A stretch of DNA of 64,000 nucleotides from the NCBI GenBank assembly GCA_965279195.1, contig CBDIHP010000026.1, positions 62,001-126,000 on the forward strand, read 5' to 3'. The notes below the pieces were generated by a model. That model was not told the origin of the DNA, searched no databases, and saw only the letters and a program-made list of their open reading frames with translations. This stretch comes from CBDIHP01 sp965279195. GTDB lineage: Bacteria; Planctomycetota; Planctomycetia; Isosphaerales; Isosphaeraceae. Made by a program: the position numbers and the translations under genes. Positions 8,689 through 17,933 of the stretch are shown piece by piece (the stretch's first letter is position 1; each line of letters starts with the position of its first letter).

Positions 8689-9882
8689 TTACTTGATCGG
8701 CTCGTCGGTCTTGTGGATGTCCGGGTTGTCCAGCACGCGGACGACCTGGCCGTCGTGGAGGCGGCCGGCGCCGACGGTGACGATGCGGTCGCCGGGGGTC
8801 AGGTCGGTCGTGCCGCCCGGCGAGATCTGGATGCGGTCGTCGGCGATGCCCGCGATGGCCACGAGGCAGCGCCGGGCGACCTCGTTGCCCCCCTCGGAGG
8901 CGACCTTGAAGACGACGTGGTCCCCGGCCGCGTCGCCCCGGCGGATGGCGGTCAGGGGGAGGCGATAGGCCTCGGTCCGCTCGCCCACGGCCAGGGTCAC
9001 GACCATCCCGGGCCTGAGCAATTCGCGAGGCTGCTCGATGGCGACCTCGACCAGGAACGTCCGCGTCTGCTCGTCGGCGTTGGGGGCGATCTGGCGGATC
9101 CGGCCCTTGAAGGTCTCGCCCCGGAAGGCGTCGGACAGGACCGGCACCTCCTGGCCGAGCCGCAGCTTGCCGACCACCCGGTCCGACACGCCGAAGGCGA
9201 CCTTGAGCATCGACGTATCGAGCAATGTGAACACGGTGCGCCCGGACGTCACTCGCTCGTAGGGCTCGACGAGCTTGGCCGCGACGGTGGCCCGGTCGAC
9301 CGGGACCTTGAGCCGGCAGTTCGCCAGGTCGTCCTCCGCCTGCCGCAGCCGGACGCGGGCCGACTCGACCTCGCGGGCCGAGGCGAGCACCTCGGCCTGG
9401 GCGGCCTTGCTCCGGGCCTGGTTGGTCTCGTATTCCTGCTTCGGCACCATGTTGCGGACGATCAGCCGCTCGGTGCGCTGGAGCTCGCTGGAGGCGTTCT
9501 CCGCGCCCGCCTCGGCGGCCATCCGCTTGGCTTCGAGCTGCGCCAGGATCTCGCGCTGGAGGTCGCGCTGCCGGGCGTAGTCGGCTTCATCGAGCCGGGC
9601 GATGACGGCGTCCCTGGGCAGGACGTCGCCGGCCTGGACGTCGCGCCCGGCGCCGTCGGCCCCCTTGACCTTGAGCAGGGACTGCACCGTCCCGGCGACC
9701 TTGAACGACAGCTCGAACCTCTGCTTCTCGCGGACGGTGCCGCTGTAGGGCACCTCGCTCCGGACGGTGCTCGCCCGGAAGGGCTCGACCCGCACGGCCA
9801 CCGGCAGCGGCTCGACCGCGACCGGCTCCTTGCAACCCGCGCAGCCGATCACGGCCGCAACGATCAGGGATCGTCGACGCAT
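8689..9882 (-). CDS. RND efflux periplasmic adaptor (HlyD/membrane-fusion protein)
   Basis: The protein bridges the inner-membrane pump to an outer-membrane channel. It has 397 residues. The N-terminus MRRRSLIVAAVIGCAGCKEP looks like a lipoprotein signal, with a Cys near residue 17 that could be lipidated. The order is biotinyl-lipoyl half-motif (ELSFKVAGTV), long helical hairpin (about residues 100-180, rich in A/E/R), second lipoyl half (LKVPVDRATVAAKLVEPYERVTSG), then the beta-barrel and membrane-proximal domains. The next gene on the same strand is the RND pump, separated only by the F1 repeat. The TetR gene lies 77 bp upstream. The outer-membrane partner is not in the window. Confidence 0.9.
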   Translation of the reverse strand: MRRRSLIVAAVIGCAGCKEPVAVEPLPVAVRVEPFRASTVRSEVPYSGTVREKQRFELSFKVAGTVQSLLKVKGADGAGRDVQAGDVLPRDAVIARLDEADYARQRDLQREILAQLEAKRMAAEAGAENASSELQRTERLIVRNMVPKQEYETNQARSKAAQAEVLASAREVESARVRLRQAEDDLANCRLKVPVDRATVAAKLVEPYERVTSGRTVFTLLDTSMLKVAFGVSDRVVGKLRLGQEVPVLSDAFRGETFKGRIRQIAPNADEQTRTFLVEVAIEQPRELLRPGMVVTLAVGERTEAYRLPLTAIRRGDAAGDHVVFKVASEGGNEVARRCLVAIAGIADDRIQISPGGTTDLTPGDRIVTVGAGRLHDGQVVRVLDNPDIHKTDEPIK

Positions 9883-9959
9883 GGGAATACCCGCCTCGAA
9901 GGGACGTCAAGACATGAGAGGGCGGACGTCCGGATCGGGGCGCGGCGGGGAAGGGAGAG

Positions 9960-10604
9960 CTACCGCAGGAGGCCCCTCAGGACGGTCTCGACCGCGAGCC
10001 GGGCCCGGTCGGCGACCGGGCTCCAGGGGATCTTGGGTTCATAGTTATGCGACAGGTGCAGGGCCACCATCCCGTGGACCGAGCCCCAGATCACCTGCGC
10101 GATCAGGTCGGCATCCCCCAGGCCGTCGCGGAACCGCCCGGCGGCGAGCGCCTCGGCCACGGTGGCACTGAGAAATGCATACATATCCTCATTAGGATCT
10201 CCGGACGTGAACGTGTGATCGGACAGCTCGGGCGGCACCGGCGACATGAACAGCAGCCTGTACTGCGCCGGGTTCTTGAGCCCGAACTCGGCGTAGGCCA
10301 TGCCCATCTCGCGGAGCCGCTCGACGGGGTCGGCGACCACGGAGAGGCTTTGCATCGACTCGCGGAAGGCGTTGAAGTCGAGCGAGCAGAGTTCGCGCAG
10401 GAGGGTGTCCATGTCGGCGAAATGGCCATAGATGGCCATCGGCGAGTAGCCGATCTTCCGGGCGATGCCGCGAGTGCTCACGCCCTCGTAGCCCACCGAG
10501 ACCATCAGCTCGCGCGCCGCGTCGAGGATCCTCCCCCGCACCAGCTCCTTGTCCTGCTGCCTCCGCGTCTTCGACGCCTTCGGCCGGCCTTGTTCGTCAT
10601 TCAT
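9960..10604 (-). CDS. TetR/AcrR-family repressor of the efflux operon
   Basis: The N-terminal helix-turn-helix is clear: ILDAARELMVSVGYEG, then STRGIARKIGYSPMAIYGHF, the TetR recognition-helix pattern. A TetR_C-type ligand domain follows with FGLKNPAQYRLLFM. The open frame extends to 10634. The start is placed at the ATG at 10604 (MNDEQGRPKA) because the upstream ten codons would be encoded by the operator-like palindrome at 10611-10629. With this start, the palindrome sits directly in front of the gene, as expected for an autoregulated repressor. The protein has 214 residues. The genes behind it are the membrane-fusion protein and RND pump, its probable targets. The ligand is unknown. Confidence 0.9.
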   Translation of the reverse strand: MNDEQGRPKASKTRRQQDKELVRGRILDAARELMVSVGYEGVSTRGIARKIGYSPMAIYGHFADMDTLLRELCSLDFNAFRESMQSLSVVADPVERLREMGMAYAEFGLKNPAQYRLLFMSPVPPELSDHTFTSGDPNEDMYAFLSATVAEALAAGRFRDGLGDADLIAQVIWGSVHGMVALHLSHNYEPKIPWSPVADRARLAVETVLRGLLR

Positions 10605-10610
10605 CGTACA

Positions 10611-10629
10611 CTGTAAAGTTAGTTTACGG
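10611..10629. promoter_or_regulatory. probable TetR operator
   Basis: CTGTAAA (10611-10617), a 5-bp spacer and TTTACGG (10623-10629) form an inverted repeat with one mismatch. It lies 6 bp upstream of the chosen tetR start and is AT-rich in a GC-rich region. The size and position fit a TetR-family operator; binding is inferred. Confidence 0.6.
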
Positions 10630-10829
10630 CGCATAGTTCGTCAAGGGCGTTTCGGAGGAATCCGCCCGACTGCCCCAGCATGGCACGCGGGCGGGGGTTA
10701 TGCGAGGGGGGACGGCCGCGAGTGCGGCGAGCGGCGGGCGGGGCAACCCGTCGACTCGGCGGGCTGGCGCGATTACAACGGACGCCTCCGATGAATCCCA
10801 ACCCCCGCACTCCGACCAGGGACCACCCC

Positions 10830-11732
10830 ATGCGGACGCCTCGCGTCTCTGTCCTGCTCTTGCTCGCCGGGTTCGCCGGCCTTACGCTGGCCTCGCCCCT
10901 CCGGGCCCAGGAGCCGAAGCCGCTCCGGATCATCGTCTTCGGGGCGCACCCGGACGACTGCGAACTCAAGGCCGGCGGAACCGCCGCGCGCTGGGCGAAG
11001 CTCGGCCACAAGGTCAAGTTCGTCGCGACCACCAACGGCGACATCGGCCACCACAAGATCGCCGGAGCACCGCTCGCCCGGCGCCGGACCGAAGAAGTGA
11101 AGCAGTGTGCAAAGATCCTCGGCATCGAGACCGAGGTCCTCGACATCCACGACGGCGAGATCATGCCGACGCTGGAGAACCGGCGGACGATCACCCGGCT
11201 CATCCGGGACTGGAAGGCCGACCTCGTCCTCTCGCCCCGCACCAATGACTACCACCCCGACCACCGCTACACGGGCATCCTGGTGCAGGACGCCGCGTTC
11301 ATGGTGATCGTGCCCAGCTTCTGCCCGGACGTCCCCGCATTGAGGAAGAATCCGGTGTTCATGTACCTCGAAGACGGCTTCCAGAAGCCGAACCCCTTCG
11401 AGGCCGACGTGGTGGTCCCCATCGACCCGGTGATGGACCAGAAGGCGGCGATCATCGACGCCCTCGCCTCGCAGTTCTACGAGTGGAACCCGTGGCTCTT
11501 CGGCTACGAGGCCCAGGTGCCGAAGGATCCCAAGGAGCGCCTGGAGTGGACCCGCAAGCGGACCCTCGAACGCCACGGGGCCACGGCCAAACGGTTCCGC
11601 AAGAAGCTCGTCGAACTCCTCGGCGACGAGGCCGGCAACAAGGTCCAGGCCGCCGAGGCGTTCGAGATCTGCGAGTACGGCAGCCAGCCGAGCAAGGACG
11701 AGCTGCTCCGCCTGTTCCCCTTCTTCAAGTGA
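10830..11732 (+). CDS. secreted PIG-L/LmbE-family deacetylase
   Basis: This zinc-dependent de-N-acetylase family acts on N-acetylglucosaminyl or similar amide substrates. The start at 10830 gives a typical signal peptide (MRTPRVSVLLLLAGFAGLTL...LRAQ); the frame is open further upstream to 10680. The metal-binding motifs are present: AHPDD after the signal peptide and HPDH (NDYHPDHRYTG) in mid-protein. The mature enzyme is about 275 residues, normal for the family. It is divergent from the TetR gene. Its stop at 11730-11732 is 18 bp from the stop of the convergent dehydrogenase gene. The substrate is not predictable. Confidence 0.9.
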   Translation: MRTPRVSVLLLLAGFAGLTLASPLRAQEPKPLRIIVFGAHPDDCELKAGGTAARWAKLGHKVKFVATTNGDIGHHKIAGAPLARRRTEEVKQCAKILGIETEVLDIHDGEIMPTLENRRTITRLIRDWKADLVLSPRTNDYHPDHRYTGILVQDAAFMVIVPSFCPDVPALRKNPVFMYLEDGFQKPNPFEADVVVPIDPVMDQKAAIIDALASQFYEWNPWLFGYEAQVPKDPKERLEWTRKRTLERHGATAKRFRKKLVELLGDEAGNKVQAAEAFEICEYGSQPSKDELLRLFPFFK

Positions 11733-11750
11733 TGATCATCGTTGGGGGCG

Positions 11751-14621
11751 TCACCTGAGTTGGGTGAGATACTCCAGGAGGTCGGCGGCGTCCTGCGCGG
11801 AGAGGTCGCGCAGGAGCTGCTCGGGCATCAGCGAGCGGGGCTGCGGGGCCAGGCGTTCGAGGTCGACGGCGGGGATGCGCCTGGGCTGGTTCTGGGCGTC
11901 CTTGAGGACCAGCTCCTTCTCGGTTCGCTCGGCGAGCAGGCCGCTGTGGACCTCGCCGGCCTTGGTCTCGACGACGATCGTGGCGAACTTCGGGTCGATC
12001 GTGCGCGAGGGCTCCAGGATCTCGCGCAACAGGTCGGCCCTCGGATATTTGGATCCGATCTTCGCCAGGTCCGGGCCGAGGGGGATGCCCGAGCCTTCGA
12101 GCTGGTGGCAGCTCCGGCACTGGGCGGCCGTGCTGCTGCGGAACAGCTCGCGGCCCCGGGCGGCGTCGCCCTTGAGGTTCAGGACGACCTTCGGGTCGAA
12201 GCCGTCGCCCAGCCTGGCCACGCGTCGGGATTCGGGGATGAACCGCTCGAAGAGGTCGCGGACCTCCACCGCCGGGTGCGACGCGGCCCTGGCGACGGCC
12301 TCGGCCTTGACGGCGGCCGGGACCTTGCCCGAGTCGATCGCCCGCAGCAGGGCCATCGCCCCCCGCGTCGTGCCCAGGAGTGTTTTGATGGACGCCTGAG
12401 CATCCTCCGATTTTTCGAGCGACCTCAGCGCCGAAAGCGACTCGGCCGAGCCGGCTCCGAGGGGCTCGCCCGACTTCGGCGCGAGCGAGGCGATCCAGTC
12501 GGCGAGCATGGCGACGCCCTTCTCGTCGACGGCGTTCGAGCCGATGCGGGGCATCCGGCCGCCGCCGAGCTTGGACGTGCGATAGAGCAGGACAGACCCC
12601 TCGGGGTCGCCCGCGCGGATGAGACGGGCGTCGGCGATGTTGAAGTGCCCCTGGGTCGGCTTCTGGCCGATGGCGTTCATCTTGTCGAGCGTGAGATCCT
12701 CGGTGAGCCAGATGGTCGCGGTGCCGCCGGCGTTGAACTGGTGGCAGTGCGAGCAGTTCACATGGAGATACGAACGCGCACGCGATTGCAGATTGGCCGA
12801 TGTGTCATACGGGTCGGCCAGCTTCGCCAATGCTCCGGGTGAACTGGGCAGCGGCTTGTCGAAGAGGCCGAGTTCCGACAGGGTTTGGAGCTGATTCGCC
12901 CCCCGGACATCCCGGTTGAGCTGCCCCGTGGTCAGGCCCAGCGGCGAGGCCGATTGCCGGCCGAAGACGGTGGTCTTCTGCTCGACCCAGGGATTGTGGC
13001 AGAGCGTGCACTCCGCGCGGCTGTGCACGCGATGGGTGCGAGTCGAGCCGTCGCGGGCCTTGACGACCTTGTTCAGGCCCGCGGCGTCCGCGAGCGTCGC
13101 ATCGGTCTGCTCTTCATTCCAGACATAAGAATACGGCCGCCAGGATCCGTCCTCGCGGTGGAGGACCTGGGTCTCGACCTTGACGCCGTCCACGGCGACG
13201 GTCCGGGCCAGGACGGTGCCATCGGGACACTTCCAGATTTGCTTGTCCACCGGCTCGACCGTCTTCGGCCCCGGCACGGCCAGGAACCGCCGGGCCGTCG
13301 CGCCGTCGGACCAGAGGGGCGAGTTGACCTCGTAGGGGATCACCCCGGGCGCGGGGGATTGCTCGCGGATCGAGGCGAACAGGCCGGTCTCGCTCAGCTT
13401 GCGGGGGAAGGCCGGGCCGGCAGCCGAGGCGGCGGGGTTCGGGATCAACTTGTGCAGGGTCTTCGACCGTTCATAGTCGAGAATATACAGCTCGCCCGAT
13501 CCGTCCTCGCCGAATGCGACGAGTTGCAGCGGCGTCTCGGCCAGGAGGCGGTGGCCGACGACCCTGTCGTTCTCGTGCTTGAAGCCCCAGACCTTGCCGC
13601 TCTGGAAGTCCCCATAGATGTACATGCGTCCGAGTTCTGGCAAACGCTTGCCGCGGTAAACATATCCTCCGGTGATCGAGGCCGCCTCGGAGTGCGGGTG
13701 CTCGACGACGGGCGGGCGGATGGGCGTGGGGCCCTTCTTGCCGTCGGGATAGACGGGCTGATGGGCCTCGGTCGCGCTCCAGCCGTAGTTGCCGCCGGAC
13801 TTCACCAGGTGGATCATCTCCCAGAGTTCCCAGCCGACGTCGCCCAGCCAGAGGTTGCCGGTCGAGCGGTCGAAGGTCATCTTCCAGGGGTTGCGGAAGC
13901 CGTAAGCCCAGACCTCGGGGCGAGCCCCGGGCAGGGCGACGAAGGGGTTGTCCCTCGGGATCGAATAGGGTTTCTCCCGACCTGGATGGTCCACGTCGAC
14001 CCGCAGGACCGAAGATAAAAGGTCGCTCACGTCCTGGCCCGTCAGCAGCCCGTCGGGCGGCGACGGCGCGGTCGCGTCGCCGGTGGATATGTACAGGAAA
14101 CCATCGTTGCCGAATTCGAGGCAGCCGCCGTTGTGCCCGCCCCCCTGGAAGGTGAGGATGACCTGCTCGCTCTTCGGGTCGATCGTGCCCGTCCCCCTGT
14201 CGAACCGGAACCGCGAGACCCGGGTGCCGTCGGGGGCGTTGTCGCTGGTCACGTAGCAGAGGAAGACCAGGCCGTTCTCGGCGAACTTCGGGTGGAAGGC
14301 CATGCCGTAGAGGGCGTTGCACTTCGGTTGCCTCTTTCCCAGGTCGACGACCACGTCGGCCTTCTCGACCTTGGGGTCGACGGGGAACGACAGGATCCTC
14401 CCCCCCTGCTCGCCCACGAACAGCCGGGGGATGGCGGGGGTCGAGGCGATCAGCAGGGGGTGGTCGAACGTCAGCCTCGGGAACGCCGGGGCGATCGCGT
14501 AGGGCGGCGGCGGCTCGGGCGTGCCCGCGATTTTCGACGAGGCCCAGGGCGTGCGTCTGTCGGCCGCCTGGCTATTCGAAAGGAGCGCCAGGGACACAAG
14601 GAGCCAGGAGATCGGTCGCAT
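11751..14621 (-). CDS. secreted sorbosone/glucose-dehydrogenase-like propeller fused to three cytochrome c-type heme sites
   Basis: The product is 956 residues with a signal peptide (MRPISWLLVSLALLSNSQA). An AAAGGAG ribosome site precedes the start at 14621. The order is a PQQ-type sugar-dehydrogenase beta-propeller (GMAFHPKFAENG, GGHNGGCLEFGNDGFLY, YGFRNPWKMTFD), then a middle region with CTLCH (about residue 538) and CSHCH (about 623). At the C-terminus is a planctomycete-type heme-binding domain with CRSCH (about 835) and LGPDLAKIGSKYPRADLLREI. Such proteins are thought to oxidise sugars or aldehydes in the periplasm and pass electrons to c-type hemes; the substrate is unknown. It converges on the PIG-L gene. 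The family assignment is confident, the reaction is inferred. Confidence 0.88.
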   Translation of the reverse strand: MRPISWLLVSLALLSNSQAADRRTPWASSKIAGTPEPPPPYAIAPAFPRLTFDHPLLIASTPAIPRLFVGEQGGRILSFPVDPKVEKADVVVDLGKRQPKCNALYGMAFHPKFAENGLVFLCYVTSDNAPDGTRVSRFRFDRGTGTIDPKSEQVILTFQGGGHNGGCLEFGNDGFLYISTGDATAPSPPDGLLTGQDVSDLLSSVLRVDVDHPGREKPYSIPRDNPFVALPGARPEVWAYGFRNPWKMTFDRSTGNLWLGDVGWELWEMIHLVKSGGNYGWSATEAHQPVYPDGKKGPTPIRPPVVEHPHSEAASITGGYVYRGKRLPELGRMYIYGDFQSGKVWGFKHENDRVVGHRLLAETPLQLVAFGEDGSGELYILDYERSKTLHKLIPNPAASAAGPAFPRKLSETGLFASIREQSPAPGVIPYEVNSPLWSDGATARRFLAVPGPKTVEPVDKQIWKCPDGTVLARTVAVDGVKVETQVLHREDGSWRPYSYVWNEEQTDATLADAAGLNKVVKARDGSTRTHRVHSRAECTLCHNPWVEQKTTVFGRQSASPLGLTTGQLNRDVRGANQLQTLSELGLFDKPLPSSPGALAKLADPYDTSANLQSRARSYLHVNCSHCHQFNAGGTATIWLTEDLTLDKMNAIGQKPTQGHFNIADARLIRAGDPEGSVLLYRTSKLGGGRMPRIGSNAVDEKGVAMLADWIASLAPKSGEPLGAGSAESLSALRSLEKSEDAQASIKTLLGTTRGAMALLRAIDSGKVPAAVKAEAVARAASHPAVEVRDLFERFIPESRRVARLGDGFDPKVVLNLKGDAARGRELFRSSTAAQCRSCHQLEGSGIPLGPDLAKIGSKYPRADLLREILEPSRTIDPKFATIVVETKAGEVHSGLLAERTEKELVLKDAQNQPRRIPAVDLERLAPQPRSLMPEQLLRDLSAQDAADLLEYLTQLR

Positions 14622-14680
14622 GGGCACTCCTTTGGGGAAATCGCACGTCGGGGCGGGATCGCACGAGCGTAGCAGGAGAG

Positions 14681-14895
14681 GATGGAACCGCCAGGACGCC
14701 AAGGACGCGGAGGAGGAAACAGAGGGAATTGAACCACAGGGACACAGAGGGCACGGAGGGAGATCGAATCTTACGATCAATCAATGCATACACAATTTTA
14801 ACTAACCATCATTCCATTCTCAGTTCCCTCTGTGTCTCTGTGGTTCAATCTCTTCCTCTCTCCCTCTGCGTCCTGGGCGTCCTGGCGGTTCCATC
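14681..14895. repeat. F5 inverted repeat, copy 1 (GAACCACAGAGACACAGAGG type)
   Basis: The outer arms 14681-14700 and 14876-14895 are perfect 20-bp inverted copies. A second inner pair contains TTGAACCACAGGGACACAGA on the left and TCTCTGTGGTTCAA on the right. The AT-rich centre (about 14770-14820) holds no gene. It fills the gap upstream of the dehydrogenase gene. Confidence 0.85.
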
Positions 14896-14902
14896 CTCGG
14901 CC

Positions 14903-15328
14903 CTACAGGCTCGCGATCGCCCCGAAGATCAGGGCGATGGCGAACAGCCAGATGAGGACGGTCAGTTGCAGCCCCAGCGCCGGGAGCCGCAGCCGGCCGG
15001 GTTCGTTGTGCTCGACTCGGGCCATCACGCGCTCGCAGGCGTGCCAGCGGGCCTTGCGGAAGGAGAGGGTCCGGCCGCAGTCGAGGCACTGGACCTGGAC
15101 CTGCCAGACCGCGAAGATCGCCACCAGGATGCCTATCGGCAGGAGGAGGTCGGCCGCCTTGCCGTGGGCCCTGCGGAACATCCCCAGCCAGAAGGCGACG
15201 CAGGCGAACGCGAGGAACGGGTTGGCGATGAGCCGCTGGTAGCCCCGGGGGTCGATGTCGTCGGGGTGGTGGCGGTGCCGGTGGAATTCCCGGTCCTCGC
15301 TCGCCTGGGGACTCCGCGCCCTGGACAT
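14903..15328 (-). CDS. small membrane protein with a CxxC motif, unknown function
   Basis: I do not recognise this 141-residue protein. The hydrophobic segments are NPFLAFACVAFWLGMF, LLLPIGILVAIFAVW and LQLTVLIWLFAIALIFG, giving about three membrane spans. A small hydrophilic insert carries CLDCGRTLSFRKARWHAC, a CxxC plus later Cys/His that could be a degenerate zinc ribbon. The charged, His-rich N-terminus (HRHRHHPDD) would be cytoplasmic or metal-binding. The stop codon follows directly after the F5 repeat. The composition is far more protein-like than the overlapping frames, which supports it as real. Confidence 0.65.
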   Translation of the reverse strand: MSRARSPQASEDREFHRHRHHPDDIDPRGYQRLIANPFLAFACVAFWLGMFRRAHGKAADLLLPIGILVAIFAVWQVQVQCLDCGRTLSFRKARWHACERVMARVEHNEPGRLRLPALGLQLTVLIWLFAIALIFGAIASL

Positions 15329-15533
15329 GGCCCGCCGTCGCCCTCAACGCCGCGTTCCCGACCCTACCTATCAGGGTGGCCGGAACCCGCGCCGGCGACA
15401 AGACCTCGGGCGATTTTCCCGGGCCCGACCTTCATCCAAATCTCACAGACTGCACCCTTTACAATTGTGAAGGCGAATCGGACAATGGCGGTTTCCCACT
15501 CAGATTGGGATGCGGGATCGGAGGGGTCGGGCC

Positions 15534-16463
15534 GTGCATGAGGAAGCGATCCGCAAGGCGGATGTCTTGATCGAGGCGCTGCGGTATTTCCGGCAGTTCC
15601 ACGGCAAGTTCACGGTCATCAAGCTCGGCGGTTCGGTCATGGAAGACCCCGAGACGCTCCGCGCGTTGCTCGTGGACGTGGTCTTCATGCAGACCGTCGG
15701 CCTCCGCCCCGTGGTGGTCCACGGCGGCGGCAAGGCGATCACCGCCGCGATGGAGAAGGCCGGGCTCGAAGCCCGGTTCGTCCAGGGGCGTCGCTACACC
15801 GACGACGCCACCCTGAACATCGTGGCGAAGGTCCTCGCCGAGGAGATCAACGAGGACATCGTCCGCCACATCAAGAAGTTCGGCGGCCGGGCGGCGGGCC
15901 TGCACCACAAGACCCACCAGTGCCTCTACGGCGGCCGCCTGACGCTCGAAGGCAAGGGCGGCGAGCGGATCGACCTCGGCCGGGTGGGCGAGGTCGACGA
16001 GGTCGACGCCCAGCCGATCATCGACCTCTGCCTCGCCGGCGTCGTGCCCGTGCTGCCATCCCTGGCGGAGGACGACGACGGCGGCCTCCTGAACGTCAAC
16101 GCCGACACCGCCGCCGCGGCCGTGGCGATGGCCCTCGAATCCGACAAGCTCGTGTTCCTGACCGACACGCCGGGCATCCTCCGCGACCGCCGCGAACCCT
16201 CCAGCCTGATCACGAGTCTGACGCCCGACGATTGCCATCGGCTGATCGAGGAAGGCGTCATCGACAAGGGGATGATCCCCAAGGTCGAGGCCTGCCTGGA
16301 CAGCCTCAAGGCCGGGGTCAAGAAGACCCACATCATCGACGGCCGCGTGCGGCACTCGCTGCTCATCGAGATCTTCACCTCCACCGGCATCGGCACCGAG
16401 ATCGACATCCCCGAGGAGCCCGCCAGGCCCGACGTGAAGAAGCCGGTGAGCATCCGCCAGTGA
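15534..16463 (+). CDS. argB: acetylglutamate kinase
   Basis: The enzyme phosphorylates N-acetylglutamate, step two of arginine biosynthesis. Motifs are FTVIKLGGSVM (nucleotide-binding glycine loop), VVVHGGGKAI, NVNADTAAAAVAMAL and FLTDTPGIL, all standard ArgB. The start is set at the GTG at 15534, because GGAGGGG sits at 15520-15526 with a 7-nt spacer. An in-frame ATG at 15510 lacks a good ribosome site. The protein is then 309 residues. The argD start is 53 bp downstream and argF follows, forming an arg cluster. Confidence 0.93.
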   Translation: MHEEAIRKADVLIEALRYFRQFHGKFTVIKLGGSVMEDPETLRALLVDVVFMQTVGLRPVVVHGGGKAITAAMEKAGLEARFVQGRRYTDDATLNIVAKVLAEEINEDIVRHIKKFGGRAAGLHHKTHQCLYGGRLTLEGKGGERIDLGRVGEVDEVDAQPIIDLCLAGVVPVLPSLAEDDDGGLLNVNADTAAAAVAMALESDKLVFLTDTPGILRDRREPSSLITSLTPDDCHRLIEEGVIDKGMIPKVEACLDSLKAGVKKTHIIDGRVRHSLLIEIFTSTGIGTEIDIPEEPARPDVKKPVSIRQ

Positions 16464-16516
16464 TCATGTTTGCACAGAGTTGCCCCATCACTTCCTCCTG
16501 AACGGGAGCCCCTGCC

Positions 16517-17726
16517 TTGACCCAGCTTGCCCATCAGAGCACGGCCGAAACGATCGCGCAGTTCGATCGCTACGTGATCGGAAACTACCGACGTTACCCG
16601 GTGTGCCTGGTCAGGGGCGAGGGCTCCTGGATCTGGGACGCGGAGGGGAAGAAATACCTCGACTTCTTCCCGGGCTGGGGCTGCAACATGATCGGCCACT
16701 GCCCGCCCAAGGTGGTCGAGGCCGTCCGCGAGCAGGTCGGCATGCTGATCCACGTGCCGAACACCTGGTACATGGAGGCCCAGGGGGCGTTCGCCGAGGC
16801 CCTCTCGAAGCGGGCGTTCGGCGGCAAGTGTTTCTTCTGCAACAGCGGCCGCGGAGGCCAATGAGGCGGCCATCAAGCTCGCCCGGGCCCACGGCCACAA
16901 GGGCGGCAAGTCGACCATCATCACCATGGAGCACGGCTTCCACGGCCGGACCTATGGCGCCCTGACCGCCACCGCCCAGCCCAAGTACCACGCCGGCTTC
17001 GGGCCGATGGTCCCCGGCTTCGAGTACGTCCCGCACAACGACCTCGCCGCCCTCGAGGCCGCCATGGGCGAGGACACCGCCGCCGTCATGCTCGAGCCCA
17101 TCCAGGGCGAGGGCGGCGTCAACCTCCCCGGCCCCGGCTACCTCGAAGGCATCCGGGCCCTCTGCGACAAGCACGGCGCCCTGCTGATCTTCGACGAGGT
17201 CCAGACCGGCCTCGGCCGGACCGGCGAGTGGTTCGGGTACCAGCACTTCGGCGTCACGCCCGACATCCTCACCGTCGCCAAGGCCCTGGCCGGCGGCGTC
17301 GCGGCCGGCGTGATGATGGCGACGAACGAGGTCGCCGCGACGCTCGTCCCCGGCATGCACGCCAGCACCTTCGGCGGCAACCCCATCGCCTGCCGCGCGG
17401 GCCTGGCCACGATCGACACCATCGAGGAGGACGGCCTCCTCTTCCGGGCCAAGGCCATCGGCGAGCGGTTCCGGTCGCACTTCGAGGCGGTGAAGGCCGA
17501 GCGGCCCGACCTCATCCGCGACATCCGGATCGTCGGCGTCATGATCGGCGTTGAACTCTCCGTCGATGCGACCTCCGTCGTGGCCGAGGCCATGAAGCGC
17601 GGGCTTCTGATCAACGCCACCCACGGGACCGTCCTCCGGCTCCTGCCGGCCCTGAACATCGCCGACGACCTGATCGACGAGGGCTGCGCGACCCTCGCCG
17701 AGATCCTCCGCAACACCCCGGCCTGA
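16517..17726 (+). pseudogene. argD: acetylornithine aminotransferase, interrupted by a +1 frameshift
   Basis: This PLP enzyme converts N-acetylglutamate semialdehyde to N-acetylornithine. The first frame (16517-16864) ends at CFFCNSGRGGQ. Removing one base near 16850 restores CFFCNSG followed by AEANEAAIKLARAHG, the invariant family motif, and the frame continues to 17726 for about 402 residues. The second part holds HGFHGRTYGALT, the DEVQTGLGRTGEWFG cofactor region and the PLP lysine in LTVAKALAGG. Everything apart from the single base looks functional. The downstream half could only start alone at the ATG at 16926, which would lack the N-terminal substrate region. A sequencing error is more likely than decay, since argB and argF flank it. 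Confidence 0.85.
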
Positions 17727-17933
17727 ATCATGAGGGATGCGTGATGAATCATGGGTAACGGGTGAAAATGCGGTCGGATTCGAGGATGATCGAGGGAAGC
17801 GGGGACTCGTCCCGGCCCCCTCGATCTCTGCGTTCCCCGCCCACCCATGACCCATCCACCATCGCCCATTTCCCCCCCTCTCGCATCTGCCCCTCGCCCC
17901 CAAGCTGAGCCCCCGTCGGGAGACTGCCGACTC

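Noticed and set aside
7963..10044. 693-residue plus-strand frame
   Set aside because: It is the complement of the RND pump, F1 repeat and adaptor genes; composition is Gly/Asp/Arg-biased with no motif. High GC makes long shadow frames common here.
16926..17726. Second half of argD as an independent gene
   Set aside because: It lacks the N-terminal substrate region and ribosome site; a one-base correction fuses it perfectly to 16517-16864.
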